Part shown: piece after piece, positions 44,555 through 54,598 of the stretch
Numbering within the stretch: position 1 is the first letter of the stretch
How the letters are laid out: every line of letters begins with the position of its first letter
From: Plasmodiophora brassicae
Lineage: Eukaryota; Endomyxa: Phytomyxea; Phytomyxea; Plasmodiophorida
Direction: 5' to 3'
NCBI GenBank assembly: GCA_036867785.1
Contig: CP145414.1
Location: forward strand, 1,116,001 to 1,180,000
Length of the DNA: 64,000 nt
Notes under the pieces: generated by a model
Seen by the model: only the letters and a program-made list of their open reading frames with translations
Told to the model about the DNA's origin: nothing
The model's database searches: none
Translations under genes and position numbers: made by a program

Positions 44555-45949
44555 ATGGAGCTGTCATCACCGGCCACCGCATCGCTATGGATACTGTTTG
44601 CCGTGCACCTGTTCGTGGCAGCGATCGGCCAGTTCTGGTTCCTGTACCGGCGCCATCGACAGCCGATCGTCGCCCGGTTTCCAGTGTCAGCGGCCGTGAC
44701 TCTGCTCGTACTGACGATTCACCTGGAGACGTCCATCCTGGCCTACGTTAGCCCGCTGCCGTGCCTGCTGGCGTACTGCATCGAGAGCACGTTGGGGACC
44801 ATAGGTACCATCGGGTACACGTTACGAAGCGCCATGTTCTTCTGGCAGTGCCGCATTGTACGCTCCAAGATGTCAGCATCGTCAGTGACGCTGTACCAGA
44901 ACCAGGTTCTCCGAGCGGGTCAGGGGCGCATGTCGCAGCTGACAAGCAAGATCCAGGACGCGGGCGCTGCCGCTCCAGCGTTGTCGAAGTCGGATGCCTG
45001 GTACCTCGCCAATCAGTGGATCACGTCGAACCGGTTCGTCGTCCCGTTCTGGATTGTCATAGCGCTGCTCCTGGCCGTGTACCTGGTCGTGTCGCTGCTG
45101 TCCACGAACTGGGATGGCGGCCGGGACAACTGCATCGATATGGACCCGAGATTCTACCTGTGGAGACAGGCCTGGTTCCTTGGCTGGATCGGCGCCCTCG
45201 GCTATTATTCGTTCCGCCTCCGCGTCTGCGTTGATGGGCTCTTCATCAAACGCGAACTGCTGTCCAGCTTCGCGTCCGGAATCGTCTACTTCGTGTTCTG
45301 GTTTGCGCCCGGCGTCACCGCGTACGATGCGACAACGTACCCAATCCTGACCATCGGCTACTGGGTCCTGATCCAGTTCGACTACCTCGTCAGCGTCTGG
45401 GTGCCCATCGTCCTGTCCTACAGGAAGTTCGACGACCAAACGGCAGACGTGTCGGGCATAGTGCGCCTGGACGACTTCCTGAAGTCGGACCCGGTCGCCA
45501 TTGCAGCATTCGCCGAGTTCCTCTGCCGCGAGTTCGCCGTGGAGAACCTCCAGTTCCTGCTGGCCGTCAACGCGTTCAAGAGGAGATTCGGCGACAAGAG
45601 GAAAGCGCACGCGTGGGCGTCGACCGGCGGCAGCGTCGTCGCGTTGTCCATGTCGTCAAACGACGGCGACGTGGAGGCGCCCAGGTCGACCGGATGGAGC
45701 GGCGAGGACGCGATCTGGGCGCACGCGAACGACATCTGCCACGAGTACGTCCACGCGGACGCGCCGTCCGCGATCAACCTCTCCGGGAAGTGCCGCGAGC
45801 GCATCCTGGCCGCGATGGATTCGTCGCGCGCCGTCCCGGTCGCCCTGTTCGACGAAGGCGCGGCGGAGATCAAACGCATCCTGGAACCGTCGTCGTACAT
45901 GCGCTTCCTACAGTCCGAAACAGGGCGGCAACTCATAGGAGCTGGCTGA
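44555..45949 (+). CDS. 7TM-RGS protein, tandem copy 1
   Basis: Single exon of 464 residues. Seven predicted membrane spans at about 8-31, 43-65, 70-97, 161-183, 206-224, 237-258 and 263-288, with an extracellular N terminus. The C-terminal cytosolic RGS domain (about 305-460) contains LDDFLKSDPVAIAAFAEFLC, REFAVENLQFLLAVNAFKRR and the closing helix EIKRILEPSSYMRFLQSE. An acidic Ser-rich insert (MSSNDGDVEAPRS) separates RGS helices. The layout matches plant AtRGS1-type receptors that speed GTP hydrolysis by G-alpha. The next gene, 193 bp downstream, is a close paralog. Confidence 0.88.
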   Translation: MELSSPATASLWILFAVHLFVAAIGQFWFLYRRHRQPIVARFPVSAAVTLLVLTIHLETSILAYVSPLPCLLAYCIESTLGTIGTIGYTLRSAMFFWQCRIVRSKMSASSVTLYQNQVLRAGQGRMSQLTSKIQDAGAAAPALSKSDAWYLANQWITSNRFVVPFWIVIALLLAVYLVVSLLSTNWDGGRDNCIDMDPRFYLWRQAWFLGWIGALGYYSFRLRVCVDGLFIKRELLSSFASGIVYFVFWFAPGVTAYDATTYPILTIGYWVLIQFDYLVSVWVPIVLSYRKFDDQTADVSGIVRLDDFLKSDPVAIAAFAEFLCREFAVENLQFLLAVNAFKRRFGDKRKAHAWASTGGSVVALSMSSNDGDVEAPRSTGWSGEDAIWAHANDICHEYVHADAPSAINLSGKCRERILAAMDSSRAVPVALFDEGAAEIKRILEPSSYMRFLQSETGRQLIGAG

Positions 45950-46142
45950 ACCATACACGTTGCATGTTATACCCCCCATCTCCTAAGCGTTCACCCGGAA
46001 TGCCCAACGCGGAGGCCCGGTGGAGGGAGCGGCGGAAAGCGGGTTTACGAACGAAGCAGGCGAACCTCATCGACCGCGTCTCTGGTACCTCTTATTAAGG
46101 TTCGCGCTCGTGTACTACTTCATTATGCGTTCCGGTTGACTG

Positions 46143-47531
46143 ATGGAGCTGTCGCCCGCGACGACCGCATCGTTGTGGGTACTGGGCATTGCGCACGTGA
46201 TCGTGGCCGTCGTCGGGCAGATCTGGTTCCTGTACCGGCGGCACCGCCAGCCGATCGCTGCCCGGTTTCCAGTGTCAGCGGCCGTGACGTTGATCGTGCT
46301 GACGATACATCTGGAGACGTCCATCATTGGCTACCTGAGCCCTCTGCCGTGCCTGCCGGCGTACTGCATCGAGAATACGCTGGGAACCATTGGCACCATC
46401 GGGTACACGTTACGCAGCGCCGTCTTCTTCTGGCAATGCCGCATCATACGCGCCAAGCTGTTGTCGTCGTCCGCAAAGTTATCCAGGACGTACCAGCAGC
46501 AGGTTCGACTAGCTGGACAGAAGCAAGCACAGCCGTCGCAACCGCGGCAATCGACCAGCAAGGTCCAGGACGCGGTCGCCACCCCGGCCCTATCGACGTC
46601 CGATACGTGGTACCTCGAGCACCAGTGGATAACGTCGAACCGGTTCATCGTCACATTCTGGATTGTCGTTGCGCTGCTCCTGATCGCGTTCCTGGTCGCA
46701 TCAGTCGCGACGGGGACCTGGCTCAGCGATTGCACCCAGGTGAACCCGGCACTCAACGCGGGCCGTCAGGTCTGGTATGTGGTCTGGGTCGCCGCCCTCG
46801 GGTACTACTCGTTCCGGCTTCGCGTCTGCGTTGACGGGTTCTTCATCAAGCGCGAACTGCTGTCCAGTTTCGCGTTCGGGATGATCTACTTCGTGTTCTG
46901 GTTCACGCCTGACGTCGCCGCGTACGACGCCACGACGTACCCGGTCCTCATGCTCCTCTACTGGGTCTTGATCCAGGCCGACTACGTCGTCAGCGTCTGG
47001 ATCCCGCTCGTCCTGTCGTACACCAGGTTCAGCGAGCAAACGGCGGATGCGTCCATGCGCCTCGACGATTTCCTGACGTCGGACCCGGCCGCCATCGCAG
47101 CGTTCGCCGAGTACCTGTGCCAGGAGTTCGCCGTTGAGAACCTCCAGTTCCTGCTGGCGGTGAACGCGTTCAAGAAGAAGTTCGGCAGGGACAAGAAGGC
47201 GAACGTCTGGACGACGTCCGGCGAGAACGTCGCGTTGTCCATGTCCTCGCACGACGGCGAGACCGAGGCGGCGAGGTCGGGCGGCGACGACGCGATGCGG
47301 GATCACGCCAACGACATCTGCGACGCACACGTCAAACCGGACGCGCCGCTGGCGGTCAACCTGTCCGGCCGGTGCCGCGATGGGCTCCTGGCGGCGATGG
47401 AGTCGGCCCGCGCCCTCCCCGTCACCGTCTTCGACGAGGCCGCCGCCGAAATCAAACGCATCCTCGAGCCCTCGTCGTACGTGCGCTTCCTGCGCAGCGA
47501 CGTAGGACGCCAGCTCCTGCGCGCCGGCTGA
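46143..47531 (+). CDS. 7TM-RGS protein, tandem copy 2
   Basis: Single exon of 462 residues, closely similar throughout to the gene at 44555-45949 (shared RFPVSAAVTL, LETSI, ESTLGTIGTIGYTLRS versus ENTLGTIGTIGYTLRS, GYYSFRLRVCVDG, FIKRELLSSFA). RGS motifs are CQEFAVENLQFLLAVNAFKK and EIKRILEPSSYVRFLRSD. The cytosolic loop between spans 3 and 4 differs and has a Gln-rich insert (AGQKQAQPSQPRQ); the extracellular loop after span 4 also differs (TGTWLSDCTQVNPA). Loss of similarity in loops but not in spans suggests an older duplication under selection. Confidence 0.88.
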   Translation: MELSPATTASLWVLGIAHVIVAVVGQIWFLYRRHRQPIAARFPVSAAVTLIVLTIHLETSIIGYLSPLPCLPAYCIENTLGTIGTIGYTLRSAVFFWQCRIIRAKLLSSSAKLSRTYQQQVRLAGQKQAQPSQPRQSTSKVQDAVATPALSTSDTWYLEHQWITSNRFIVTFWIVVALLLIAFLVASVATGTWLSDCTQVNPALNAGRQVWYVVWVAALGYYSFRLRVCVDGFFIKRELLSSFAFGMIYFVFWFTPDVAAYDATTYPVLMLLYWVLIQADYVVSVWIPLVLSYTRFSEQTADASMRLDDFLTSDPAAIAAFAEYLCQEFAVENLQFLLAVNAFKKKFGRDKKANVWTTSGENVALSMSSHDGETEAARSGGDDAMRDHANDICDAHVKPDAPLAVNLSGRCRDGLLAAMESARALPVTVFDEAAAEIKRILEPSSYVRFLRSDVGRQLLRAG

Positions 47532-47546
47532 ACGACCACGACGGCC

Positions 47547-48140
47547 ATGACGGAATCCGACCCCAATACATCATCATCACCTTCTACGATCTCGAGGAAG
47601 CCGCTGTTCTGGACAGATACCAAGCGCAGACTCATCTTGAGTGAGGTGGTACCGGAGGGGGCGACCCCCGCCGGTGAATCGGCGTTCTGGAACCAGAGGT
47701 GCCCAGAGAGCTGTTTGCACCGGTGAGATGTGACGAGCAGCCACAAAAAACCGTCGGCTATCGTCAATAAATTGGCGGTGGATTCGGGGTACGGCGGGAT
47801 GAGCGTCGAGAAGGGCGAGGCTGCGGCGGCGGCGGCGACGCCGACGGTGACGCTGACGAACTGGGCGGGCGATGACAAGAACGGCTGGAACTTTGTGACG
47901 CGGTTCATCGCGCGGTGCATGGAGTCGCCCGAGGAGCGTCGCGCGAAGATGAAGACGGTGTGCGACCGGGCGTTCAGGGGCATGGAGATCAACAGGCGTC
48001 GCTGGGCGATGCCGACGCCGCGCTACGGCGCCTGGATGTCGTCGCCGGGGTTGCAGGCGCGCGAAGACATGTGGGCCGACTGGTGCCAGTCTCGTATCGC
48101 CTACGATGTCAGCTCCGGCAAGCATGACATCGTCGTCTAA
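47547..48140 (+). CDS. hypothetical protein, two exons
   Basis: ATG 47547. A 42-nt intron (47699-47740, GTGCCC...GAGCAG) joins GESAFWNQ to SHKKPSAIVNKLAVDSGYGG in frame. The rest reads VTLTNWAGDDKNGWNFVTRF, SPEERRAKMKTVCDRAFRGM, RRRWAMPTPRYGAWMSSPG and REDMWADWCQSRIAYDVSS, ending TAA at 48138-48140. About 183 residues, rich in Trp and basic residues; no signal peptide or membrane span. No family is recognised. Confidence 0.6.
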
Positions 48141-48613
48141 CGGAGATGTGGCCGCCATTTCGAACAACAACGTTGAACGCTATATAGATTTGTCGCCTGC
48201 AGGCGTCCAACCCATGCGCACCACTGCTCTGCGAGTACTGTGTTCCACGTTGGCGTGCTGCCCATTGCGAGGAGCGCTCCACGGACAGCGCGCGTCCCTC
48301 ACTCGGTGTCGACGCTTGACGAATCGCCCGACACGGCTCGTGTCCTGCGCACGTACGAGGGCGCCCGGCTGTCGAACGACATGACGGTATGGGCCCATTA
48401 ATAAGACCGTGTCCAGGCGTGGGCACCCGTCGCCGGTCTACTTATTTACGGTATGTCCGCGGGGCGTCGGACTTCCGGGGGGCGGGCGCCCCGGATGCAG
48501 CGGGGGTGGGTGGGGCTGAGCGCTGGTTGCTGTTGCGTGTGGCGGCCCGAGTCTGCGACTGCGCGGGTCCCGATGCCATAATTCCACGCGACCTCCGGCC
48601 GTCCGCACCGACC
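48141..48613. other. 473-bp intergenic region
   Basis: Nothing convincing is seen. Open frames here lack coding-like composition. It probably holds the promoter of the INO80B-like gene. Confidence 0.4.
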
Positions 48614-49429
48614 ATGGCGGCGGGATCGCGGGGCATACGCGTCCGTCTGCGACGGCGCCCGGACTCGGATTTCGAGGTCGTGGCCACCGCCTACGACTTC
48701 GTGGACGTTCGCCCCGGTCCACCGCTTGTCGTCGTCGTGCGCCGCCACCATGCGGATGCCGACGAAGCCTATGAATCGCAGGATAGCAGCGCGTTGATGG
48801 AGGTTGACGACGACGATGAGGACGAGGTCGACCAGGAAGACCGGCAGCCGACGCGCCTGACGAGTCGGCAGCGGTCGATGCGGTTCGGGCGTCCCGACGA
48901 AGACGAAGAGGACGACATGGATGATGGGGATGATAACGTTTCGACGCCAGCCATAGCCCTCAGCGAGGAAGCCGCCCTGAAGAAGAGCGAGCAACAGCGA
49001 AGGAGAAAGCTGGCCCTGGACAGGCAGGAAGAACAAGAGAAGCAGGAGACGATTGAGCGGTTGCTGAAGAAGACGAGCACCAGGAAAGCAAAGTCGGATC
49101 GGTTCAAGTCCCGGCACGAAGGCAAAGTTCGCCTGTCGGCCGTCAAGCGGCGCGCCCAGGAGCGCAGCATTGCACATCCCGGCGTGATCCGCTTCAGGAC
49201 GTACATTGTCGGCGACGATCGCATCGAGTCGACGGTGACATTCCCCGATGACGTCGACGTGCAACCGCCCACGTCCGCTGCGCCCGACCCGATACCAATC
49301 CGTCCTACATCGTTCTGCGCCTGCGGCAACCAGCGCCGGTATACGTGCCCCTCGACATTACGACCCGTTTGCTCGTTGGCCTGCTACAAGCGCCTGCATG
49401 ATCAACCGGCGTTTGCGGCCACCTCATGA
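48614..49429 (+). CDS. INO80B: INO80 complex subunit B / Ies2-like (PAPA-1 and zf-HIT)
   Basis: Single exon of 271 residues, ATG 48614 to TGA 49427-49429. After an acidic region (VDDDDEDEVDQED) comes the PAPA-1-like helix: LTSRQRSMRFGRPDEDEE, then LSEEAALKKSEQQRRRKLAL and EKQETIERLLKKTSTRKAKS. RFRTYIVGDDRIESTVTFPD and a C-terminal HIT zinc finger (FCACGNQRRYTCPSTLRPVC followed by SLACYKRLH) match INO80B/Ies2. In INO80 this subunit stimulates ATP-dependent nucleosome sliding. The finger's Cys and His residues appear complete. Confidence 0.88.
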   Translation: MAAGSRGIRVRLRRRPDSDFEVVATAYDFVDVRPGPPLVVVVRRHHADADEAYESQDSSALMEVDDDDEDEVDQEDRQPTRLTSRQRSMRFGRPDEDEEDDMDDGDDNVSTPAIALSEEAALKKSEQQRRRKLALDRQEEQEKQETIERLLKKTSTRKAKSDRFKSRHEGKVRLSAVKRRAQERSIAHPGVIRFRTYIVGDDRIESTVTFPDDVDVQPPTSAAPDPIPIRPTSFCACGNQRRYTCPSTLRPVCSLACYKRLHDQPAFAATS

Positions 49430-49510
49430 CACCCATCTACACCTGTATTCTTTCTATTGAGGGAGGTCGCTTGGCTGCACCCAGGTTTGAACGTGTCATT
49501 GTTTTATTTG

Positions 49511-51260
49511 TCAAGCGGAAACAGGTTGCTGGATCTCGCCAGGTACTTCCTCGTCGAATCTTGAGGACCGGGTTATTGCAATGTCGCCGTATGGTTCGCT
49601 TTGGGCGATGTCGATATAGTCGTGCGTCTTCAGGACGAGTGTCTCGAGGAAGATCGCCGCCGCCGTGGACCGCGATTTACCCTCGATCAGCGTCTGCAGG
49701 GTAGTGGACGGCGTCGCGTCTGTCAGGCGCCCGCGAAGAGCGTAGAACATCTTGATGGTACGGTCGCTCCAGCCCGCAAATGCAGGTTGGCCTTCCGGCG
49801 GTTGTACGCCGGGGACCTCCTCGGCAGGTGCAAGAAGGACTTCATCGATATCGCGGGTCTCGGGACGGGGGATCTCCTCAGCCTCGTATTCCTCCGGTTG
49901 ATATTCAGGCAAAGGCATCGCTTCGTACTCTTCTTCGTGAACTGGCGGCGGTAACTCCTCGTAGACCTCGGGAGGGCCCTCAAGCATGGCCTCCTCAGGC
50001 GGTACACCTTCGCCTTCAGCCTTGGGCGGTGGAATTTCAGGACGTGCGGCAGGCGCCGATATGAAACACGATGACAGGTATGAAGCAAGGTGTGGGGCCA
50101 GCGTCTGGACCGACGACTTTGCGAGCCAGTCTGGCAGCGTACCGGGAGAAACATGCACTGCTCGGGCAGGGCCATGTCCAGGTTCAATGACGCCGTGCGA
50201 CTCAACGACGAACGGGGTCGTATCCTGAGGCGCCAGCTCTCTAGACGACAGCTGGGTCTCCGCATCGTATCGTTCACCGCGTGCTCGCTTGACGCCACCT
50301 CGGCGAACGCCGATCCTGACGGGTGCTTCTTCTTCAAACTCTGGCCCGACGCCCAGTTCCACGGACGGCGCCTCCAAGGTTTCGGGGATCGTCGAGACCT
50401 CGTGCTCAATCTCAATAGGCATAGGCTCATGCTCTATCTCGAGCGGTTCTGGCACAGGCGCGACCTTCTCCGGGACGTGCAGACCAACGACCTCCTCAGC
50501 CTCACCAGGCGGCACGGCAGCCTCACGAGGAACTTCGATCGGCTCGTAGAGGAACGCCTCCTCCTCACCAAGCGGTGCCATGGCGATTAGGTCTTCTTCC
50601 TCGGGCCCATAGAGAATGTCGGCGGACGGTTCTTCGTAGCGACGAGCCCGCTCGGCCTGCGCAGCCCGCATCAGGTACATGTCTTCCTCGTCGAGAGTGA
50701 TATCGGCGGCCCGCGCAATCTCATGGCGATCCTCTTCTTCGTACAGCTGCTCAAGACGATTCAGTGGAATATCGGGTATGGCAAAGTCGAAGTCCAGCTC
50801 CTCGGCGGTTTCCAGCAGCGTAACTTGAGCGGCAGCGGCCGCTGTCGACGGCAACTCGAGCAACGCGCCTGCACCTGCCCCACCTCGGAACGACAGTTTG
50901 ATTTTCGTCAGGGCTTCCTGTACGATACCCAGTAAGCGTTCGCACCGGAAAGGGCGGGCCGTTCTCAGACCTGGGCGTCTTCCTGCAGGTACTTGACTTT
51001 ACGCTGGTAGATGCGGCAGACGCCGAGCAGTAACTGCCCGGACAGGCGCAACGCCAAGGGCGCCGCAGGCTCACACAGTTCGTGCGAACATTCTAGAGAA
51101 GGCGGATCAGGGTGGCGTCTTCGGGCGGCATGCGCGCACCACCTTCGATATTGGTGGTCAGGACCACCGTCTTGGACAGGCGCTTGTCCTGGTGGTGCGC
51201 GGCGAGCCAGACCTTGGCCAGGCTGCCCCGCTTCGTGAACAGCAGCGACGAGAAGAACAT
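49511..51260 (-). CDS. RAD21: cohesin kleisin RAD21/SCC1
   Basis: Three or more exons from ATG 51260-51258 to TGA 49513-49511. The N-terminal SMC3-binding domain is MFFSSLLFTKRGSLAKVWLA, VVLTTNIE spliced to ECSHELCEPAAPLALRLSGQ, LLLGVCRIYQRKVKYLQED spliced to Q-EALTKIKLSFRGG. The middle is long and acidic (Glu/Pro-rich). The C-terminal winged helix for SMC1 reads KSRSTAAAIFLETLVLKTHD then YIDIAQSEPYGDIAIT. RAD21 closes the cohesin ring; a REC8 paralog is possible, but residues do not allow a clear choice. Total about 520 residues, within family range. Confidence 0.92.
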
Positions 51261-51510
51261 GGCGGGGGTCGATACGGCCGGTCAGCGGCGGCGGCGGCTC
51301 CCCCGACGATCTCCTCCGACTGGGCGCCGCCCACCACCAATTTTTTGGCGCGCAGACCCCACTGGGACCGCATGCACCGGCGCTGATTGAGGGCACCGGC
51401 GCCACCCGCAAAACGTGGCCGGCCGGCCCTGTTCGTCCAGAAGGGCGCCATTTTTTATTTATCGAGACCGGAAATGATTCCACCGACAAAGGAGGCGTCG
51501 AAGACATGTA
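51261..51510. other. 250-bp promoter-side spacer
   Basis: Upstream of RAD21 and downstream of the small secreted gene, both on the - strand. Very GC-rich with no frame that looks coding. No defined promoter motif is seen. Confidence 0.35.
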
Positions 51511-51822
51511 TCAGGCGCAGGTAAACGTGGACTGGCTCGTCTTGGAGCACCCGGTGTAAGGGACGTCCTGGTAGAAGACGCCACAGGTGGTGTAGCAGCA
51601 GAACAGGCGCGACAAGCCGCCGGCCAGCGGGATAACGTTGGCGCACTCGGCGTTGGGCACGAAGCCGGTGACGGCGCTCTGGCCGCCGTTGGCCTTCCAG
51701 TTGCCGATTGCGGTCGGCGACGCCGCACAATGGATCTGGGACGGCTGCGGGCATGTGAAGTCGGTCGCCACGGACAACGACACCAGGACAGCAGCAACGA
51801 AGGTAGCGCACTTGATCGTCAT
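51511..51822 (-). CDS. small secreted cysteine-rich protein
   Basis: Single exon of 103 residues, ATG 51822-51820 to TGA 51513-51511. A signal peptide (MTIKCATFVAAVLVSLSVAT) precedes a mature part of about 83 residues with eight cysteines: DFTCPQPSQIHCAA, NAECANVIPL, RLFCCYTTCGVFY, TGCSKTSQSTFTCA. The CC pair and spacing resemble hydrophobins (eight Cys, two CC pairs), but only one CC pair is present, so the match is not good. An even number of Cys suggests four disulfides. Likely exported; role unknown. Confidence 0.75.
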   Translation of the reverse strand: MTIKCATFVAAVLVSLSVATDFTCPQPSQIHCAASPTAIGNWKANGGQSAVTGFVPNAECANVIPLAGGLSRLFCCYTTCGVFYQDVPYTGCSKTSQSTFTCA

Positions 51823-51985
51823 GGCGCTTTCTATTTCAAATACGTACGCAGGGTTGCCCGTCGACCGTACCACCCTCGCCTGTCGGTAGGCACTTGCTGC
51901 AGATATCGTACTCTCTGCTCTGGTCGGTTATCGCGACACCCCTCAATATGTTCTCGACGTGTGTTGGTTATGCTATTGCGAAGGT

Positions 51986-52729
51986 TTACTGCTGGGGAAC
52001 AGGCGCGACAAGTCGCGGCTGCTGTGCCGACGAGCCTTCCGCTGCTGCTGCCGCCGACGCCTTGCTGTTAGCATCGAGCGCCGCCTGACGATTGTCCTTC
52101 GCGATTTGCATGTCGGATGCAATCTGCGACAGAAGCATGTCGACGCTCCATGGGACATCGGGCTCCTCCAGCAGCTCGGGCGCAAACAGAACTCGCGTCA
52201 GCAACGACAGATCACAGCCATCCGCCTGGACAACCATCAGATGACACACGCTGGCAATGCGATTTTCAGGCAATGCACGTTGGAATTTAGCTGGAACCCG
52301 ATCTCCCTATCGAGCTCGTTCAGCGACTGGATATCCGCTCTGGACTGGAAGACCGGGGCGCTAATGGACGACCCTAGACCAGCGTTCTGCAGCGCGGGTC
52401 AGCTCGGGGCATGGAGTTCGTATCACTGGTGGCCCTCGCACCGCCTTCTCATCGGACAGATCGGGGATGGCATCGACATCGGCAACGATGTCGTCGACCC
52501 AGTTGGCACCGGTCGCTGCAGGTGCGGCCCCCTGCGCCGAGGTCGGCGACGACGCTATCGACACGTTCAGTGGAGCCACCATGGCGCCGGTTGGCGCATA
52601 GGGACCTGCGGATGGCGGTGCGCCCGCCGTTATCGCCGAATCACCACTGCCTCGCCGACCTGGCTGCCGTCGCCCAAACTTTGGCGCCTGATCATCCCCG
52701 CCAGACGGCGCTGCGTCCCCGGCGCTCAT
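51986..52729 (-). CDS. IFT43: intraflagellar transport protein IFT43
   Basis: Two or three exons, ATG 52729-52727 to TAA 51988-51986. The N terminus is low-complexity, then NWVDDIVADVDAIPDLSDEK, the typical IFT43 I-P-D-L box. After an intron, LDREIGFQLNSNVHCL and DGCDLSLLTRVLFAPELLEE, PDVPWSVDMLLSQIASDM match the conserved L-D-x-E-I-D-L-x-L-L-T-x-V-L and W-x-x-D-x-L-x-x-E helices. A Gln/Ala-rich tail follows. IFT43 is a small subunit of the IFT-A retrograde complex, so it implies that the organism builds flagella. Confidence 0.85.
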
Positions 52730-53121
52730 TGCCCACCCGTCACTGATAGTATGCTACTTTGCGCGCGAGCGGCCTCTACACAGCGCTACAACCAGCGTGG
52801 TTGACAAATGGCTTGAGGCGTCCAGAGACGGGGTCACGGGGACTATGCGCGCCAAGTCCACGCACCGGGGCGCCAATTATAGCTCGCTGAGTGGGATGCG
52901 GTCCAGATCCATCCGGAAAATCGGGTCGGAGGCTCCGGGCGAAAAACGACACGCGGCAGGTAGCCGTCTCTGCACGGCAGCGCGGCCTCTCGTCGGGCCA
53001 ACGGGTTCGAACTTCGAACCCGTCACGCTTCCGATCCGTTTGGGCGAACGTCGGCGTTCCTGTCAGCAGGGCTGTACCGGCCTGCTGGTACCGACGACCG
53101 GATCCCGCGGAGGCGCTCGGG
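52730..53121. other. 392-bp intergenic region with perfect inverted repeat
   Basis: Between divergent IFT43 (- strand) and the type II protein (+ strand). It includes ACGGGTTCGAA/TTCGAACCCGT at 53001-53023. No coding frame is convincing. Confidence 0.5.
53001..53023. repeat. perfect 11-bp inverted repeat, 1-nt centre
   Basis: ACGGGTTCGAA, a central C, then TTCGAACCCGT. It contains GGTTCGAAC, like a tRNA T-arm B box, but the surrounding sequence does not fold as a tRNA. It may be an operator-like site. Confidence 0.8.
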
Positions 53122-54381
53122 ATGTCGACGCGGTGGCTGGCGATCACCGTCGTCGCTACGTCCATCATCCAGCTGGCCACGCTGGCGGTCTTCTTCCAGG
53201 GCCCGCGGTCTCCTCGTGATAGCAGTACTATTAGCACAGCGCCGCCATCAGCGGACGACGAAAGGTGCACCATTGCGCCATGGCTGACACGAACACCGGC
53301 GCCTGAACGTGGTGCAGAGCGTTGCCACACGTGAAGCGATGGCGATACCAGCACCGGATGAAGGTCGTGGCGTTCACGTTGTATGGGAATCGAGACATGG
53401 ATATGAGAGGTCGCCCGCCCCGTGTACGCTGCTGCTGAATATTGAGCAGATGGGTTCAGGGGCGCTGGAGAACGCGATCAGCGTTCCGCTGATGTTCCTG
53501 GGCTGGCAGGCAAGGTTCTACGTCGATAACACGGTGTCACGTGAGCATGTCGCCCAGCTGGAGAACGCTGGCGCGCAAGTCATACACGTGGACGATTCGA
53601 TGGCATCCTGGGGCGAAAGCCGACGCATGTGGCGATTCATGGCGTTAGCCGACCCCGACGTCGAATACGTCATGGTCTGGTTCGCGCGCGCTGGAGTTCC
53701 CGCCGGTGGCATTGATTCCCTCTCGGCAGATTCGCGACTCAGATTCGCGTGTGTCGGCCCGCGAGGTCGCAGCCGTCAATGAATGGTTGCAGTCGAATGC
53801 CACGTTCCACATCATGCGCGATCGTACGTCCCGAGTTCGGCCATTCGTGTTCGTCCATTGATGGCAATGCCTACAGACCCATACCACAGCGTCCCAATAC
53901 TTGGGGTGAATCTGCAGGTCGTGTTAACGGTTGGCCTTCGTGCTGAGCTGTGTCGATGCAGGGCATGTGGGGCGCGTACGTGCCCGGTGCGAACCGGTAC
54001 CTGGACGTCGGCCAGAGCGTGCTGGATTGGGTCAAGGAGACTGGGCATTTCGCCGGCAAGAGCAACGACCAGGAATGGCTTCGCCATCGATTATGGCCGT
54101 ATGCGCGCTGGGACTGTGTCGACCAAGACGCGTTCGCCTGCGGGACGTACAACGATCTGTCAAAGACGTTCCCTCTAGTCAGGTGCGCTGACATGCACAT
54201 GCGTAACACCTGGCGTCTGCTTATTCGGCAGGCCAGGTCCAGCATGTGCGAATACGTTGGGTTCGTCGACGAAACCGACTACTCCCCGCACTGCCAGTAC
54301 CATGTCAACGGCCACGCCGCGTTTGACGGCGTCGAATCGCCACCGCATTGCAGACTCCGACCTGAATACACGTTTGGATAG
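53122..54381 (+). CDS. type II Golgi-like membrane protein, glycosyltransferase-like
   Basis: ATG 53122. An N-terminal signal anchor ([20 protein letters not shown]) heads a luminal domain made of several exons: [44 protein letters not shown] joined to [55 protein letters not shown], and [20 protein letters not shown], ending in TFG before TAG 54379-54381. The D-A-D in VMVRDADSR followed by HIMRDHP...GGMWG is the pattern of DxD-type glycosyltransferase-like proteins seen in protists. The catalytic assignment is inference. Cysteines in the tail suggest disulfides. Confidence 0.65.
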
Positions 54382-54598
54382 TAGCGGGGCGATTCGAGCG
54401 AACCGACGGGTCTATCATTGTGCCGCTTCCACCAGCGTTAGTAATCCCTGAACTGATTCGTGAGCACTCATTCGACCCACAGTGGGAGGCTCTACCTCAG
54501 TACGTAATTCGTGGCGTTAGTACTCGGGTTCGATCCTGCATCGTGCGGCATAACAAGATTGTGGGGTAGAGGAGGGTTGGTGGCCACCGACATCAACC
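54382..54598. other. 217-bp intergenic spacer
   Basis: No gene is seen. It contains a GGGTTCGATCCTG string that resembles a tRNA B box but has no matching arms. Confidence 0.4.

Noticed and set aside
51511-51822. Hydrophobin
   Set aside because: Hydrophobins need two CC pairs with set spacing; only one CC pair is present.
54520-54545. GGGTTCGATCCTG as a tRNA T-arm
   Set aside because: The flanking bases do not pair as a T stem, and no acceptor, D or anticodon arms can be built around it.
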